Shown: positions 20,338 to 27,642 of the stretch, one piece after another
Position numbering within the stretch: the first letter of the stretch is position 1
How the letters are laid out: the number at the start of each line of letters is the position of its first letter
The notes under the pieces: model-generated
Databases searched by the model: none
Seen by the model: only the letters and a program-made list of their open reading frames with translations
Told to the model about the DNA's origin: nothing
Position numbers and translations under genes: made by a program
From: a virus
Length of the DNA stretch: 64,000 bases
IMG/VR virus record: IMGVR_UViG_3300028854_000012
Coordinates: 1 to 64,000 of that record
Direction: 5' to 3' (one strand)

Positions 20338-20934
20338 ATGAAATTTTTTCAAATACCAATAGTCGCTATTCTTAGTGGTCTATTAATGACTTTACCAACT
20401 GGCTGCACTGTATCTCAAGCAAAAATCAATACAGTTGTTCAAAATATTGCAACATGGGCACCGGTTATTGTTAATGATGCAACTTCTTTAGCAGCAAACG
20501 TAGCATCTTTTGATCCTGATGATGCTGTTATTATTCAAAAATATGTCACAACTATTCAAACAGATGGAACACTATTAACTGCCGTATCAAATCAATATTT
20601 GGCAAATCCTTCGCCTATTTTGTTAGCACAAATTTCAAGTCTTGTAAGCGATCTTGCAACAACAGATTCTTCGGCACTTCTTGCAACATTACAAATTAAA
20701 AATGCAAATAGTTTAATGATTGCAAAAGGTGTTTTAGCAACAATTGCAACAGCAACCGTTATTCTCAGCACATATCTCACAACAATTAATGTCGCTGTCA
20801 CACCCGCTGCCGCACAATCCATTGAACAGATGAAACCAGTCGTAAATAAAGTAACTTTGATTGGTGAATTAAACAAAGCAAAAACACAAAATCTAATTCC
20901 TGAAAATACAACTCTGCAACAATTTGGATTCTAA
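20338..20934 (+). CDS. Lipoprotein, function unknown (198 aa)
   Basis: The N-terminus is a lipoprotein signal: MKFFQIPIVAILSGLLMTLPTGC, with LPTGC a plausible lipobox and Cys23 the lipidation site. The mature part is Ala/Thr/Leu-rich and mostly helical, with a second hydrophobic stretch near residues 120-145 (MIAKGVLATIATATVILSTYL). The C-terminus ends TTLQQFGF. It has its own late promoter motif and is followed by a strong terminator, so it closes the structural transcription unit. A lysis role (outer spanin) or an envelope role such as superinfection exclusion is possible, but no motif decides this. Confidence 0.65.
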   Translation: MKFFQIPIVAILSGLLMTLPTGCTVSQAKINTVVQNIATWAPVIVNDATSLAANVASFDPDDAVIIQKYVTTIQTDGTLLTAVSNQYLANPSPILLAQISSLVSDLATTDSSALLATLQIKNANSLMIAKGVLATIATATVILSTYLTTINVAVTPAAAQSIEQMKPVVNKVTLIGELNKAKTQNLIPENTTLQQFGF

Positions 20935-20940
20935 TATTAT

Positions 20941-20972
20941 AAAAAGATGGTTTATTAATAAACCATCTTTTT
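20941..20972 (+). terminator. Intrinsic terminator after the structural operon
   Basis: A perfect 14-bp stem with a TTAA loop (AAAAAGATGGTTTA / TAAACCATCTTTTT) follows the lipoprotein stop by 6 nt, and T-rich sequence continues after it. Because both arms carry A/T tracts it can work in both directions. Confidence 0.85.
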
Positions 20973-20984
20973 ATTTTATTTTCC

Positions 20985-21013
20985 TTGACATGTTATTAAC
21001 TCTATGTAACAAT
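20985..21013 (+). promoter_or_regulatory. Possible sigma70-like promoter upstream of GIY-YIG gene
   Basis: TTGACA at 20985-20990 is a perfect -35 box directly after the terminator. The -10 at a 17-nt spacing is AACAAT, a poor match compared with the other promoters in this window, so the site is weak or uses another spacing. Confidence 0.35.
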
Positions 21014-21067
21014 AAAACTACATAAATGGTTGTATTCAAATAATTAAAAACAATTAGGTATATAATT

Positions 21068-21706
21068 ATGTTTTGTGGTAAGATTTATAAAATTTCAAAT
21101 AAAACTAATGGAAAAAAGTATTTTGGACAAACAATCGGCAAAAATCCAACTAATAGATGGAATCAACATCTTTCTGTAGTTAATCATCCTTTATATAAAG
21201 CAATGATATTAGAAGGTATAGATAATTTTCGTTTTGAGATGATGGAAAATAATATTAAATCTTCTTTAGCTCTTAACGAATCAGAAAAAAATTATATTTG
21301 TAATAATAAAACTTTTGATCCTAATTTTGGTTATAATATATCAAAAGGTGTTCAAACTTGTTCAAATGATAAATCTATAAATGGTATGATATACTGTATT
21401 TTAAATTTAAAAAATAACAAAGTATATATTGGAAAAACGATATATACAGATTATTCAAGATGGAAACAACATCTTTACTATGCTAAACACCCTTTATACA
21501 AATCAATGGTAAGCGAGGGTATAGATAATTTTTCTTTTGAAGTAATTCACGATAATGTTAAATCTAAATTTTTACTGAATAAAATAGAAACCGAACTTAT
21601 ATTTTCAAACAAAACATTTTTAAAAAATTATGGTTATAATCAAGATTTCGGCTTGAGTAATTATTTAATCGATAAATATCATCAATCTGGTTTTAAAGCA
21701 CAATAA
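21068..21706 (+). CDS. Double GIY-YIG endonuclease (homing endonuclease-like)
   Basis: Two GIY-YIG domains lie in tandem. The first (residues 4-100) opens GKIYKISNKTNGKKYFGQT and the second (about 107-200) opens GMIYCILNLKNNKVYIGKT. Both carry the Arg/Trp-x-x-His segment (NRWNQHL, SRWKQHL) and HPLYKxM...EGIDNFxFE. The two halves are similar enough to be an internal duplication. GIY-YIG nucleases cut DNA, and in T4-like phages most act as homing endonucleases. A DNA-binding tail of the Seg type is absent or very short. The gene stands between a terminator and a structured RNA, typical of an inserted homing gene. Confidence 0.85.
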   Translation: MFCGKIYKISNKTNGKKYFGQTIGKNPTNRWNQHLSVVNHPLYKAMILEGIDNFRFEMMENNIKSSLALNESEKNYICNNKTFDPNFGYNISKGVQTCSNDKSINGMIYCILNLKNNKVYIGKTIYTDYSRWKQHLYYAKHPLYKSMVSEGIDNFSFEVIHDNVKSKFLLNKIETELIFSNKTFLKNYGYNQDFGLSNYLIDKYHQSGFKAQ

Positions 21707-22046
21707 TGATTGTATATTTACAAATTTCGTCAAATTTGCACAATCTCGTTGATTGAGAACAATTAGGTAAAGCCAACCTAACAAAGTTGCCTATCATGGG
21801 CTGAGTTAAAGGCTAGAAACGAGGGGTAAAACAATGTAATCCCCACATAACTATCATTATATCCAAAGTCTATTTTGATAGTTGCGTTTGTGGAAACAAA
21901 AACGTCAAACATTCTGAGCACTCAGATATTGTGGTAAAACACGACCGCCACAACATTATTGAATCGCCAAAGGCCCAAAAAGAGGATTTGGATAACGAGG
22001 GAATAATAGGTTTGGAACTTTGAAGATGATTAACGTTAATCATCTT
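21707..22046 (+). ncRNA. Structured non-coding RNA ending in a terminator
   Basis: No gene fits here, but helices can be drawn throughout. They include CAAATTT-CGTC-AAATTTG near 21731, TTAGGT...ACCTAA near 21769, GGGG...CCCC near 21822-21856, AACTATC...GATAGTT near 21858-21885, and TTGTGG...CCACAA near 21930-21955. It ends with a perfect hairpin, AAGATGATTAA-CG-TTAATCATCTT (22023-22046), followed by TTTT. The RNA would be roughly 300 nt. I looked for group I intron core features next to the endonuclease gene and did not find a convincing P7, so its class is unknown. Confidence 0.5.
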
Positions 22047-22507
22047 ATTTTACACATTGACGCCTTGGGGCGTTTCTGTCTTTAAAAATAAACTATTTTT
22101 TAAATATAAAAACCAACGCGCTTTTAAGAAAACTAAAAGTTCGACGCCTTTAGGCGGCGGGGGTGGAAGCGAAATGCGAAGCAATTCGATTACACCCATC
22201 AAATATAATAAAAGTCCTCTTATATTTTAAATAAAAATAATTTAAAAATTTAAATTTATTAAAAACAAAAGATGAATAGAGGTGTGTGAACCAAGCGATT
22301 TTTGTTTTTGGCGGGCATTCGCCCTGTGCTTCGCACAATACTTGCTTCGCAAGTATTTTATGTAAAGAGATTATATAGTTGTCTGCACTGCGCTGCTTCG
22401 CTGCTCGTTTGACAACTATATTCTCATTTCGCTTCGCTTTTCTTTTTATTGATAGAAACCAGAGGTTTTGTAATATTTGTTTTTAAGAAAATTCCGTTTA
22501 TATAAAA
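22047..22507. repeat. Gene-free stretch with TTCG-capped hairpins
   Basis: No supported gene lies here. The sequence is a patchwork of AT-rich DNA and short GC-rich palindromes, several with TTCG loops: TGTGCTTCGCACA (near 22335), ACTTGCTTCGCAAGT (near 22350), GCGCTGCTTCGCTGCTC (near 22390), plus GACGCC...GGCGTT (near 22062) and GACGCC...GGCG (near 22143). C(UUCG)G loops are unusually stable. These could be REP-like repeats, processing sites or terminators. The pattern differs in composition from the rest of the phage. Confidence 0.5.
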
Positions 22508-22509
22508 AT

Positions 22510-22517
22510 GATAAATA
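22510..22517 (+). promoter_or_regulatory. T4-type late promoter motif GATAAATA overlapping an upstream in-frame ATG
   Basis: GATAAATAC starts inside the in-frame ATG at 22508 and ends 5 nt before the ATG at 22523. If used, the transcript would start at 22523, so the downstream ATG is the likelier start. Confidence 0.45.
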
Positions 22518-22522
22518 CTTCC

Positions 22523-22969
22523 ATGGAAGACATTGGACATTGGCAATTTTTTAAAGAATTTGATCCAAAACAATTTGTTGGTTTTGTATACAAAATTACA
22601 TATATACCTACAGGTAAATCTTATATCGGAAAAAAATTTTTCTGGAGTTCTATTCGTAAGATAGTAAAAAATAAAAAGAATAGAAAAAAGATAATTAAAG
22701 AGTCGGATTGGAAGAAATATACTGGTAGTTCAAAAGCACTTAATGAAGATATTGACAAATTTGGTAAAGAAAATTTTAAATTTGATATTATTAGTTTGCA
22801 TGAATGTAAATCTACCTTAGCTTGGGGAGAAACAAAACAACTTGTAATGAATGATGCATTAAGAGCTAAATTATTAGATGGAACCAAAAAATATTATAAT
22901 GGTATTGTGTGTGGTATAAAATATATAGTTAAAGAGGAATCAGAATTAGAAAAACAATTTAAAACTTGA
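22523..22969 (+). CDS. GIY-YIG domain protein
   Basis: The product (148 residues from ATG 22523; an in-frame ATG at 22508 adds MINTS) has a GIY-YIG fold signature, GFVYKITYIPTGKSYIGKK, at about residues 18-36. It continues with WKKYTGSSKALNEDIDKFGKENF and LAWGETKQLVMNDALRAKLL, which carries the conserved Glu of the family. Similar short proteins with YxGSSxxLxxDI occur in T4-like phages and are usually labelled endonuclease-like. The gene is followed 18 nt later by the DnaJ-like gene. A function in DNA cleavage is inferred from the fold only. Confidence 0.75.
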   Translation: MEDIGHWQFFKEFDPKQFVGFVYKITYIPTGKSYIGKKFFWSSIRKIVKNKKNRKKIIKESDWKKYTGSSKALNEDIDKFGKENFKFDIISLHECKSTLAWGETKQLVMNDALRAKLLDGTKKYYNGIVCGIKYIVKEESELEKQFKT

Positions 22970-22987
22970 AATGGAGGATTATAAATA

Positions 22988-23590
22988 ATGAATGAAAAAA
23001 TAACACCCGAACAACTACACATTAATTTCATTCGGTTAGCAAAAATTATTCATCCTGATAATAATCCAACAGATATAGAATCCACTGAAAAATTTCAAGA
23101 ATTACAAAAACAATATGAAATAGCACAAAAATTTATTTATACAAAAAACCAATATCACACATCAATTTCTATTACATTGAAAGAAGCAATACACGGAGCA
23201 GAAAGATATTTCACAATAGATGATTCTGGATGTTATATAATGTTAACTATTCCTCCCGGTGTAAAAAATAAACAAACTCTTTTATATCGCAATTTAACAA
23301 TTAAGACTATTCAAAATGTTAATGTATATATAAAAATATATATTGATATACCATATAATTTTTCAATTATTGGTGATCAGCTTATTTTGAAAGAATGGGT
23401 TCCATTTTGGAAAATGTATTTTGGAGGAGAATATATAATCACAGGACCAGATAGAAAAAAAATTTTAGTAAAAATTCCAAAGAAAACAAAAAATGGTAAA
23501 ATGTTCAAAGTGCAGGGGGCAGGGTCGCTGGATCGTATTGAAAAGAAAAGGAATCCATTATATATTCAATTTTTTGGTTCCATTATTTGA
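22988..23590 (+). CDS. DnaJ/CbpA-like co-chaperone
   Basis: The N-terminal 55 residues form a short J-domain with the HPD motif at residues 22-24 (KIIHPDNNPTD) and a helix IV-like FQELQKQYEIAQK. J-domains stimulate Hsp70 ATPase. A linker leads to substrate-binding-like beta domains: SISITLKEAIHGAERYF and IPPGVKNKQTLLY, then a second copy, ILVKIPKKTKNGKMFKVQGAG, as in DnaJ and CbpA. The Gly/Phe region and zinc-finger are missing, so it is the compact CbpA-like form, at 200 residues shorter than usual. It lies just upstream of a Clp ATPase, which suggests a chaperone or proteolysis module acting on host or capsid proteins. Confidence 0.8.
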   Translation: MNEKITPEQLHINFIRLAKIIHPDNNPTDIESTEKFQELQKQYEIAQKFIYTKNQYHTSISITLKEAIHGAERYFTIDDSGCYIMLTIPPGVKNKQTLLYRNLTIKTIQNVNVYIKIYIDIPYNFSIIGDQLILKEWVPFWKMYFGGEYIITGPDRKKILVKIPKKTKNGKMFKVQGAGSLDRIEKKRNPLYIQFFGSII

Positions 23591-23615
23591 CAACCATGGT
23601 TCGCTCTGATACAAT
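23587..23615 (+). promoter_or_regulatory. Sigma70-like promoter for the Clp ATPase gene
   Basis: TTGACA (23587-23592), a 17-nt spacer and TACAAT (23610-23615). It overlaps the end of the DnaJ-like gene and leaves a short leader with TGAGGA before ATG 23632. Confidence 0.7.
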
Positions 23616-23631
23616 TTAATTGAGGACAAAA

Positions 23632-25944
23632 ATGGAACAAATTAATCCGAGTTCGCTACTTATTAAGAACATTATTGACATGAGCTTTAGTGTTGCAATT
23701 AGTTTAGAACAAACAATTATTACAACTGAACATGTGCTTTTTGTCATTGCACAGAGTTCCGCTATACAGCGATATTTTACATCTAAAGGTATTGAAACTA
23801 CCAAAATGAATACGGAAATATTGGATAATATTAAAGGAAAATCAAAATTTTTAAAGAATCAGATTCCAAATGCCGATAAAAATATCATGACAGGTCAATT
23901 GACAGCCGAATTAACAGGTTTGTTTGAGTCTATTAATAATTATACAAAAAAAGAAAATAGAGATATGGATGTAGTTGATGTTTTGATGGGATTGTGGCTT
24001 CTTGATGAATCTTATGCCAGTTATTTTTTGAAAAAATATGGAATTACACAAGATATGTTGATGGAACTTCGCGAAAATATTCTTACATTACAGAAAGGAA
24101 TAGCAATGGGTAATGCAACTTCTATGGGAGGAAACCCGTTTGGAAAAACAAACGAAAATGCTTTGGCACAATATTGCGTTAATCTAACTGAAAAAGCAAA
24201 AACTACAACTGATCCCCTAATTGGTAGGGATAAAGAAATTTTTACAATTGCACATACATTGAACAAGCGTAAAAAGTGTAATGTATTGCTGATTGGTGAA
24301 CCCGGTGTTGGAAAGACTGCTGTTATTGAAGGTCTTGCACAACGTATCAATAATGGCTTGGTTCCAAAGACTTTACTAAATAAAGAAATTTTTGGTCTAG
24401 ATGTCGGCACCTTGATGGCTGGATGTAAATATCGTGGTGATTTTGAAGAAAAAATTCGCGATATTCTTGCTGAATTGGTTGAAAAACCAAATGCCATTTT
24501 GTTTATTGATGAAGCACATCAAATGACATCTGGTGAAGGTAGTGGACAAATGGGAATGAGTCTATCTTCTATGCTTAAACCAGTATTGAGCCGTGGAGCA
24601 ATAAAGGTTATTGCTGCAATTACATGGGAAGAATATCGCAAAAACATTGCAAAGGATAAGGCACTTGAACGTCGCTTCCGTATTGTTCAAGTTGATGAAC
24701 CAACTGCAAAAGAAGCTATTGCAATTCTCAAAGGAACAAAAACATCCGTTGAAGAATTTCATAGCGTAAGCATCGAAGATTCTGCAATTGAAGCAGCAGT
24801 AGAACTTACAATTAAATATCAACCAGAAAAGAGATTACCAGATAAGGCAATTGATATTTTGGATAGCGCCTGTGCGCGTAAGAAAGTGGTTGATAATGAA
24901 GAAATGATCATTAATCGAGCCAGTATTATTAAAGAAATTACAGAAATGACAGGAATTACTGTTAAGAATGAAACCAATGATGCAGATGCATCAAAAAATA
25001 TTCTCTCTATTGGAGATAGGATTAAGAATGTTATATTTCATCAGGATAAGGCAATTGATCGTGTTTCACAATGCCTGATTATTAGTCAAGCTGGTTTGAA
25101 AAATCCAAAAAAACCAATTGGTAGTTTTTTGTTTACTGGACCAAGCGGTGTTGGTAAGACAATGCTTGCGCAACAACTTGCAATAGATATGAATATGAAT
25201 TTTTTCAAATATGATATGAGTGAATTTCAAGAAAAACACGCGGTTGCTCGTTTGATTGGCGCTCCTCCCGGATATATTGGGTTTGGTGACGGTGGAACAG
25301 GCGAAGGACAACTTGTAAATGATCTTTTGAAGCATCCGAATAGTGTTGTTCTTTTTGATGAAGTTGAGAAGGCACACCCGGATACTTTTAATACATTTTT
25401 ACAACTATTAGATGACGGTCAAATCACCGGAACCACTGGTAAAGTAGCAAATGCAAAAAATTGCATTATCATTATGACTAGTAATCTTGGAAGCAAGGAT
25501 GGTGCAAAAAATAATCTTGGATTTGGACCAGAAAAAACCGGAAAGTCAGCCTCTTCTAAAGCAGTCGATGGGTTTTTCCTTACAGAAATGCGTGGGCGTA
25601 TGACCGGTATTATTGAATTTTCTGCTTTGGATGATCTAAGCTATCGCCGCATTGTAATTGAAAGAATCAATGATATTAGTAAGATGATTTCTTCAAAAAA
25701 TATTCGAATTGTTCCAAGTGAAGAACTTATTTCGCATATTTTAAAACTAAATAATGGCAGTGAATATGGCGCTCGAAAGATAGCTGGTATTATTGAAGAC
25801 ATTATCAATTATCCATTGAGTGTAAAATTGTTGAATGGAAAAATCGATAATAATAGTGTCATCAATCTAGATTGGCAAAACGATAATCTAATCATTAAGC
25901 AAAAGATGGTTAAAGTTATTATACCAAGTCCAATCATTAAATAG
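23632..25944 (+). CDS. ClpA/ClpC-type AAA+ unfoldase
   Basis: The 770-residue protein has a Clp N-domain-like start (residues 10-140, TTEHVLFVIAQSSAI). AAA+ module 1 has Walker A GEPGVGKT near residue 222 and Walker B LFIDEA near 290. AAA+ module 2 has Walker A GPSGVGKT near 504, the MSEFQEKHAVARLIGAPPGY pore-loop region and Walker B VVLFDE. The long ClpB middle coiled coil is absent, so it is ClpA/C-like. A tripeptide LGF occurs near residue 628 (NNLGFGPEK), at the position where Clp ATPases carry the [LIV]GF/L loop that docks on ClpP. No clpP is in the window, so host ClpP capture is possible. I chose ATG 23632 with GAGGA upstream over TTG 23620. Confidence 0.9.
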   Translation: MEQINPSSLLIKNIIDMSFSVAISLEQTIITTEHVLFVIAQSSAIQRYFTSKGIETTKMNTEILDNIKGKSKFLKNQIPNADKNIMTGQLTAELTGLFESINNYTKKENRDMDVVDVLMGLWLLDESYASYFLKKYGITQDMLMELRENILTLQKGIAMGNATSMGGNPFGKTNENALAQYCVNLTEKAKTTTDPLIGRDKEIFTIAHTLNKRKKCNVLLIGEPGVGKTAVIEGLAQRINNGLVPKTLLNKEIFGLDVGTLMAGCKYRGDFEEKIRDILAELVEKPNAILFIDEAHQMTSGEGSGQMGMSLSSMLKPVLSRGAIKVIAAITWEEYRKNIAKDKALERRFRIVQVDEPTAKEAIAILKGTKTSVEEFHSVSIEDSAIEAAVELTIKYQPEKRLPDKAIDILDSACARKKVVDNEEMIINRASIIKEITEMTGITVKNETNDADASKNILSIGDRIKNVIFHQDKAIDRVSQCLIISQAGLKNPKKPIGSFLFTGPSGVGKTMLAQQLAIDMNMNFFKYDMSEFQEKHAVARLIGAPPGYIGFGDGGTGEGQLVNDLLKHPNSVVLFDEVEKAHPDTFNTFLQLLDDGQITGTTGKVANAKNCIIIMTSNLGSKDGAKNNLGFGPEKTGKSASSKAVDGFFLTEMRGRMTGIIEFSALDDLSYRRIVIERINDISKMISSKNIRIVPSEELISHILKLNNGSEYGARKIAGIIEDIINYPLSVKLLNGKIDNNSVINLDWQNDNLIIKQKMVKVIIPSPIIK

Positions 25945-25951
25945 GTAAATT

Positions 25952-26578
25952 ATGAAAAGTAAAAAATTAATTGAATTATTGCAATCATTAGACCCCACAG
26001 GTGAAGTTGAAGTATCTGTGAATAATGCGGATATTTTATATGTTGAATCTTTACCCGCTTATTATGATGGTTCTCTTCAAGTTCTTATAAGAGATGAAAG
26101 CAAAAAACCTTATTATGATATAGTTGGAGCAAAATATGTCAGGACTGGAGGAAAAATAGTCATTCATCCAATGAGCATTACTGATTTGTTGTGGGATGAT
26201 CCAGATGCATCAGTAGATTACTCTCAATTATCAGGTTGGTCTTTGGAAAAATGCACTGAGACTAACGAAAAAACTCGGCAAGCTAGTTTGGATGTAGAAA
26301 TTAAAGTCGATATGGATGCTTTTTTTAAGTGGGTTAAAAAGAAAACGTCGAATATTTATGTCGGTAATGGTGTCGCAGATTGTCTTCATGAGGCCAATAG
26401 ATTCTACACAAATCATTTAAATCCAAAAGACCCAGTTAAAGATTTACCAGCAACTATAGACAAGGATGGAAATAAGTGGTGTGCAAGTTGGAGTGAACAA
26501 CGAGAAGCAATGTGGGATGATACTATTGATATAAAATGGGAAGGTGAATGGGTAATTACAAAAAAGGAAATTAAATGA
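25952..26578 (+). CDS. Hypothetical protein (208 aa)
   Basis: The N-terminal 75 residues (KKLIELLQSLDPTGEVEVSVNNADILYVESLPAYYDG) look like a small alpha/beta domain found in many short phage proteins that begin with LIxxLxxxxPxxEV. The C-terminal half is charged and Trp-rich (EANRFYTNHLNPKDPVK, WCASWSEQREAMWDD). No catalytic motif is evident. It starts 8 nt after the Clp gene and overlaps the next start (ATG 26575) by 4 nt, so it belongs to the same operon. Confidence 0.6.
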   Translation: MKSKKLIELLQSLDPTGEVEVSVNNADILYVESLPAYYDGSLQVLIRDESKKPYYDIVGAKYVRTGGKIVIHPMSITDLLWDDPDASVDYSQLSGWSLEKCTETNEKTRQASLDVEIKVDMDAFFKWVKKKTSNIYVGNGVADCLHEANRFYTNHLNPKDPVKDLPATIDKDGNKWCASWSEQREAMWDDTIDIKWEGEWVITKKEIK

Positions 26579-26745
26579 ATCATGCACAACTTCACGAAGC
26601 AGTAAGAAGCCAAGTATTTGTAATAATAAAAAATTTTCCTGCTTGGTTTGTTGGAAACAGCAGTAGTAATATTAGAGATTTACATAATATTATGGCAGAA
26701 AGTTTACAAGAATCTATTGATGAATTAAAAGAAGATGTTGAATAA
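26575..26745 (+). CDS. 56-residue hypothetical protein
   Basis: ATG overlaps the previous stop in an ATGA arrangement. The product (MNHAQLHEAVRSQVFVIIKNF ... ESLQESIDELKEDVE) is small and acidic, with a helical C-terminus. Operon position and the stop-start overlap support translation; no family is recognised. Confidence 0.55.
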   Translation: MNHAQLHEAVRSQVFVIIKNFPAWFVGNSSSNIRDLHNIMAESLQESIDELKEDVE

Positions 26746-26766
26746 TAAAATATATAAAGGAGAATT

Positions 26767-26937
26767 ATGGCAAAAGTAATTGAAGAGAAGTATGTAGTTG
26801 TTCTTAGTAGATTGGTAAAAACAGATGATCAGAGTGCTGAGACAAATGTATTAAATTCAGATCAACTCGAAACATTAACACAAGCAGTTGAAGGGTTAGT
26901 TGATGATCCAACTGTAGTAGTTGAAGTTATAGCGTAG
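26767..26937 (+). CDS. 56-residue protein, paralogue of the next gene
   Basis: AAGGAG lies 6 nt before the ATG. The product MAKVIEEKYVVVLSRLVKTD...QAVEGLVDDPTVVVEVIA has strand-helix-strand character and is clearly paralogous to the next protein (MAKIIEEK..., QAVEGLINNDSVIVEV). The pair is a recent tandem duplication. Function is unknown; a small homodimeric beta/alpha protein is plausible. Confidence 0.65.
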   Translation: MAKVIEEKYVVVLSRLVKTDDQSAETNVLNSDQLETLTQAVEGLVDDPTVVVEVIA

Positions 26938-26962
26938 TCATATTTTAATATAAGGAAAAATT

Positions 26963-27142
26963 ATGGCAAAAATTATTGAAGAAAAAGTGACGATTGTAAT
27001 GAGTAGAATAACAACAAATGATACAAAAGAACTTCCATCTATATTAATTGGTGATGAATTGATTACTTTACAACAAGCAGTTGAAGGATTAATTAATAAT
27101 GATTCGGTTATTGTAGAAGTTTTTGCTGAAAGAGCTAGGTAA
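26963..27142 (+). CDS. 59-residue protein, paralogue of the previous gene
   Basis: AAGGAAAA precedes the ATG. The product MAKIIEEKVTIVMSRITTND...LQQAVEGLINNDSVIVEVFAERAR matches its neighbour at both ends while the middle diverges. No function is recognised. Confidence 0.65.
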   Translation: MAKIIEEKVTIVMSRITTNDTKELPSILIGDELITLQQAVEGLINNDSVIVEVFAERAR

Positions 27143-27155
27143 TATATTAGTAAGT

Positions 27156-27174
27156 TGTTCCCTGAAAGGGAACA
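27156..27174. promoter_or_regulatory. Perfect 8-bp hairpin in a gene leader
   Basis: TGTTCCCT-GAA-AGGGAACA lies 20 nt before the ATG at 27194. It is too short and lacks a T-run for a terminator, and may be a translational operator or protein-binding palindrome. Confidence 0.4.
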
Positions 27175-27193
27175 TTTTGAACATGGAGTAATA

Positions 27194-27634
27194 ATGCGAA
27201 ATAAAACAGACTATGGGGAAGTATTAGTTAGTGGGTTAAGTTTTGGTGGAAGTGTGGAAGACCAGCCAACTAAACAGACTAGTTATATAAGTGAACCGGT
27301 GAAGGGTGATGGTTTAGTTCATCGTGCCTCTGGTCTTCATACCATACAGATTCATACGATTAACACAACAGCCGATATTATGTTTGAGGCCACCCTTGAT
27401 CGTGACCCATGTTCTACGGCATGGATTCCTATTTCTATTACAAATACTTCCACTGGAAATATTTCCACTGTCCTACATTATGTTTATAATTCATCGGTTC
27501 CAAACATTCCTTCATCTGGTAAAACAATTGAACTTAATGAGTTTTTTACAGCACAGGGTCAATATGCTTGGATTCGGGTTAATATCAGTAATATATCAAA
27601 TGGGATAATTGATAGTATTAAAGTAAGTTTCTAG
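27194..27634 (+). CDS. Hypothetical phage protein, probably structural (146 aa)
   Basis: I prefer ATG 27194, with TGGAG 6 nt upstream; an in-frame TTG at 27155 would start inside the hairpin. The protein is strand-rich (GLVHRASGLHTIQIHTINTTADIMFEATLD, WIPISITNTSTG, YAWIRVNISNISNGIIDSIKV), like small phage capsid-decoration or fibre proteins with a beta-sandwich. No close family is recalled with certainty. It is followed 8 nt later by a homing endonuclease gene. Confidence 0.6.
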   Translation: MRNKTDYGEVLVSGLSFGGSVEDQPTKQTSYISEPVKGDGLVHRASGLHTIQIHTINTTADIMFEATLDRDPCSTAWIPISITNTSTGNISTVLHYVYNSSVPNIPSSGKTIELNEFFTAQGQYAWIRVNISNISNGIIDSIKVSF

Positions 27635-27642
27635 GAAAATGA

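Noticed and set aside
21707-22046. Group I intron hosting the double GIY-YIG gene
   Set aside because: I could not find a convincing conserved P7 or a split exon, and the upstream gene ends in a terminator. The RNA appears free-standing.
22150-22338. 62-residue minus-strand frame in the hairpin-rich stretch
   Set aside because: No ribosome site, composition driven by palindromes, and no protein pattern.
22047-22507. CRISPR array
   Set aside because: The palindromes differ in sequence and spacing. There are no regular repeats with unique spacers, and no cas genes are in the window.
24021-24497. 158-residue minus-strand frame inside the Clp gene
   Set aside because: It lies entirely opposite a well-supported AAA+ gene and has no promoter, ribosome site or motif.
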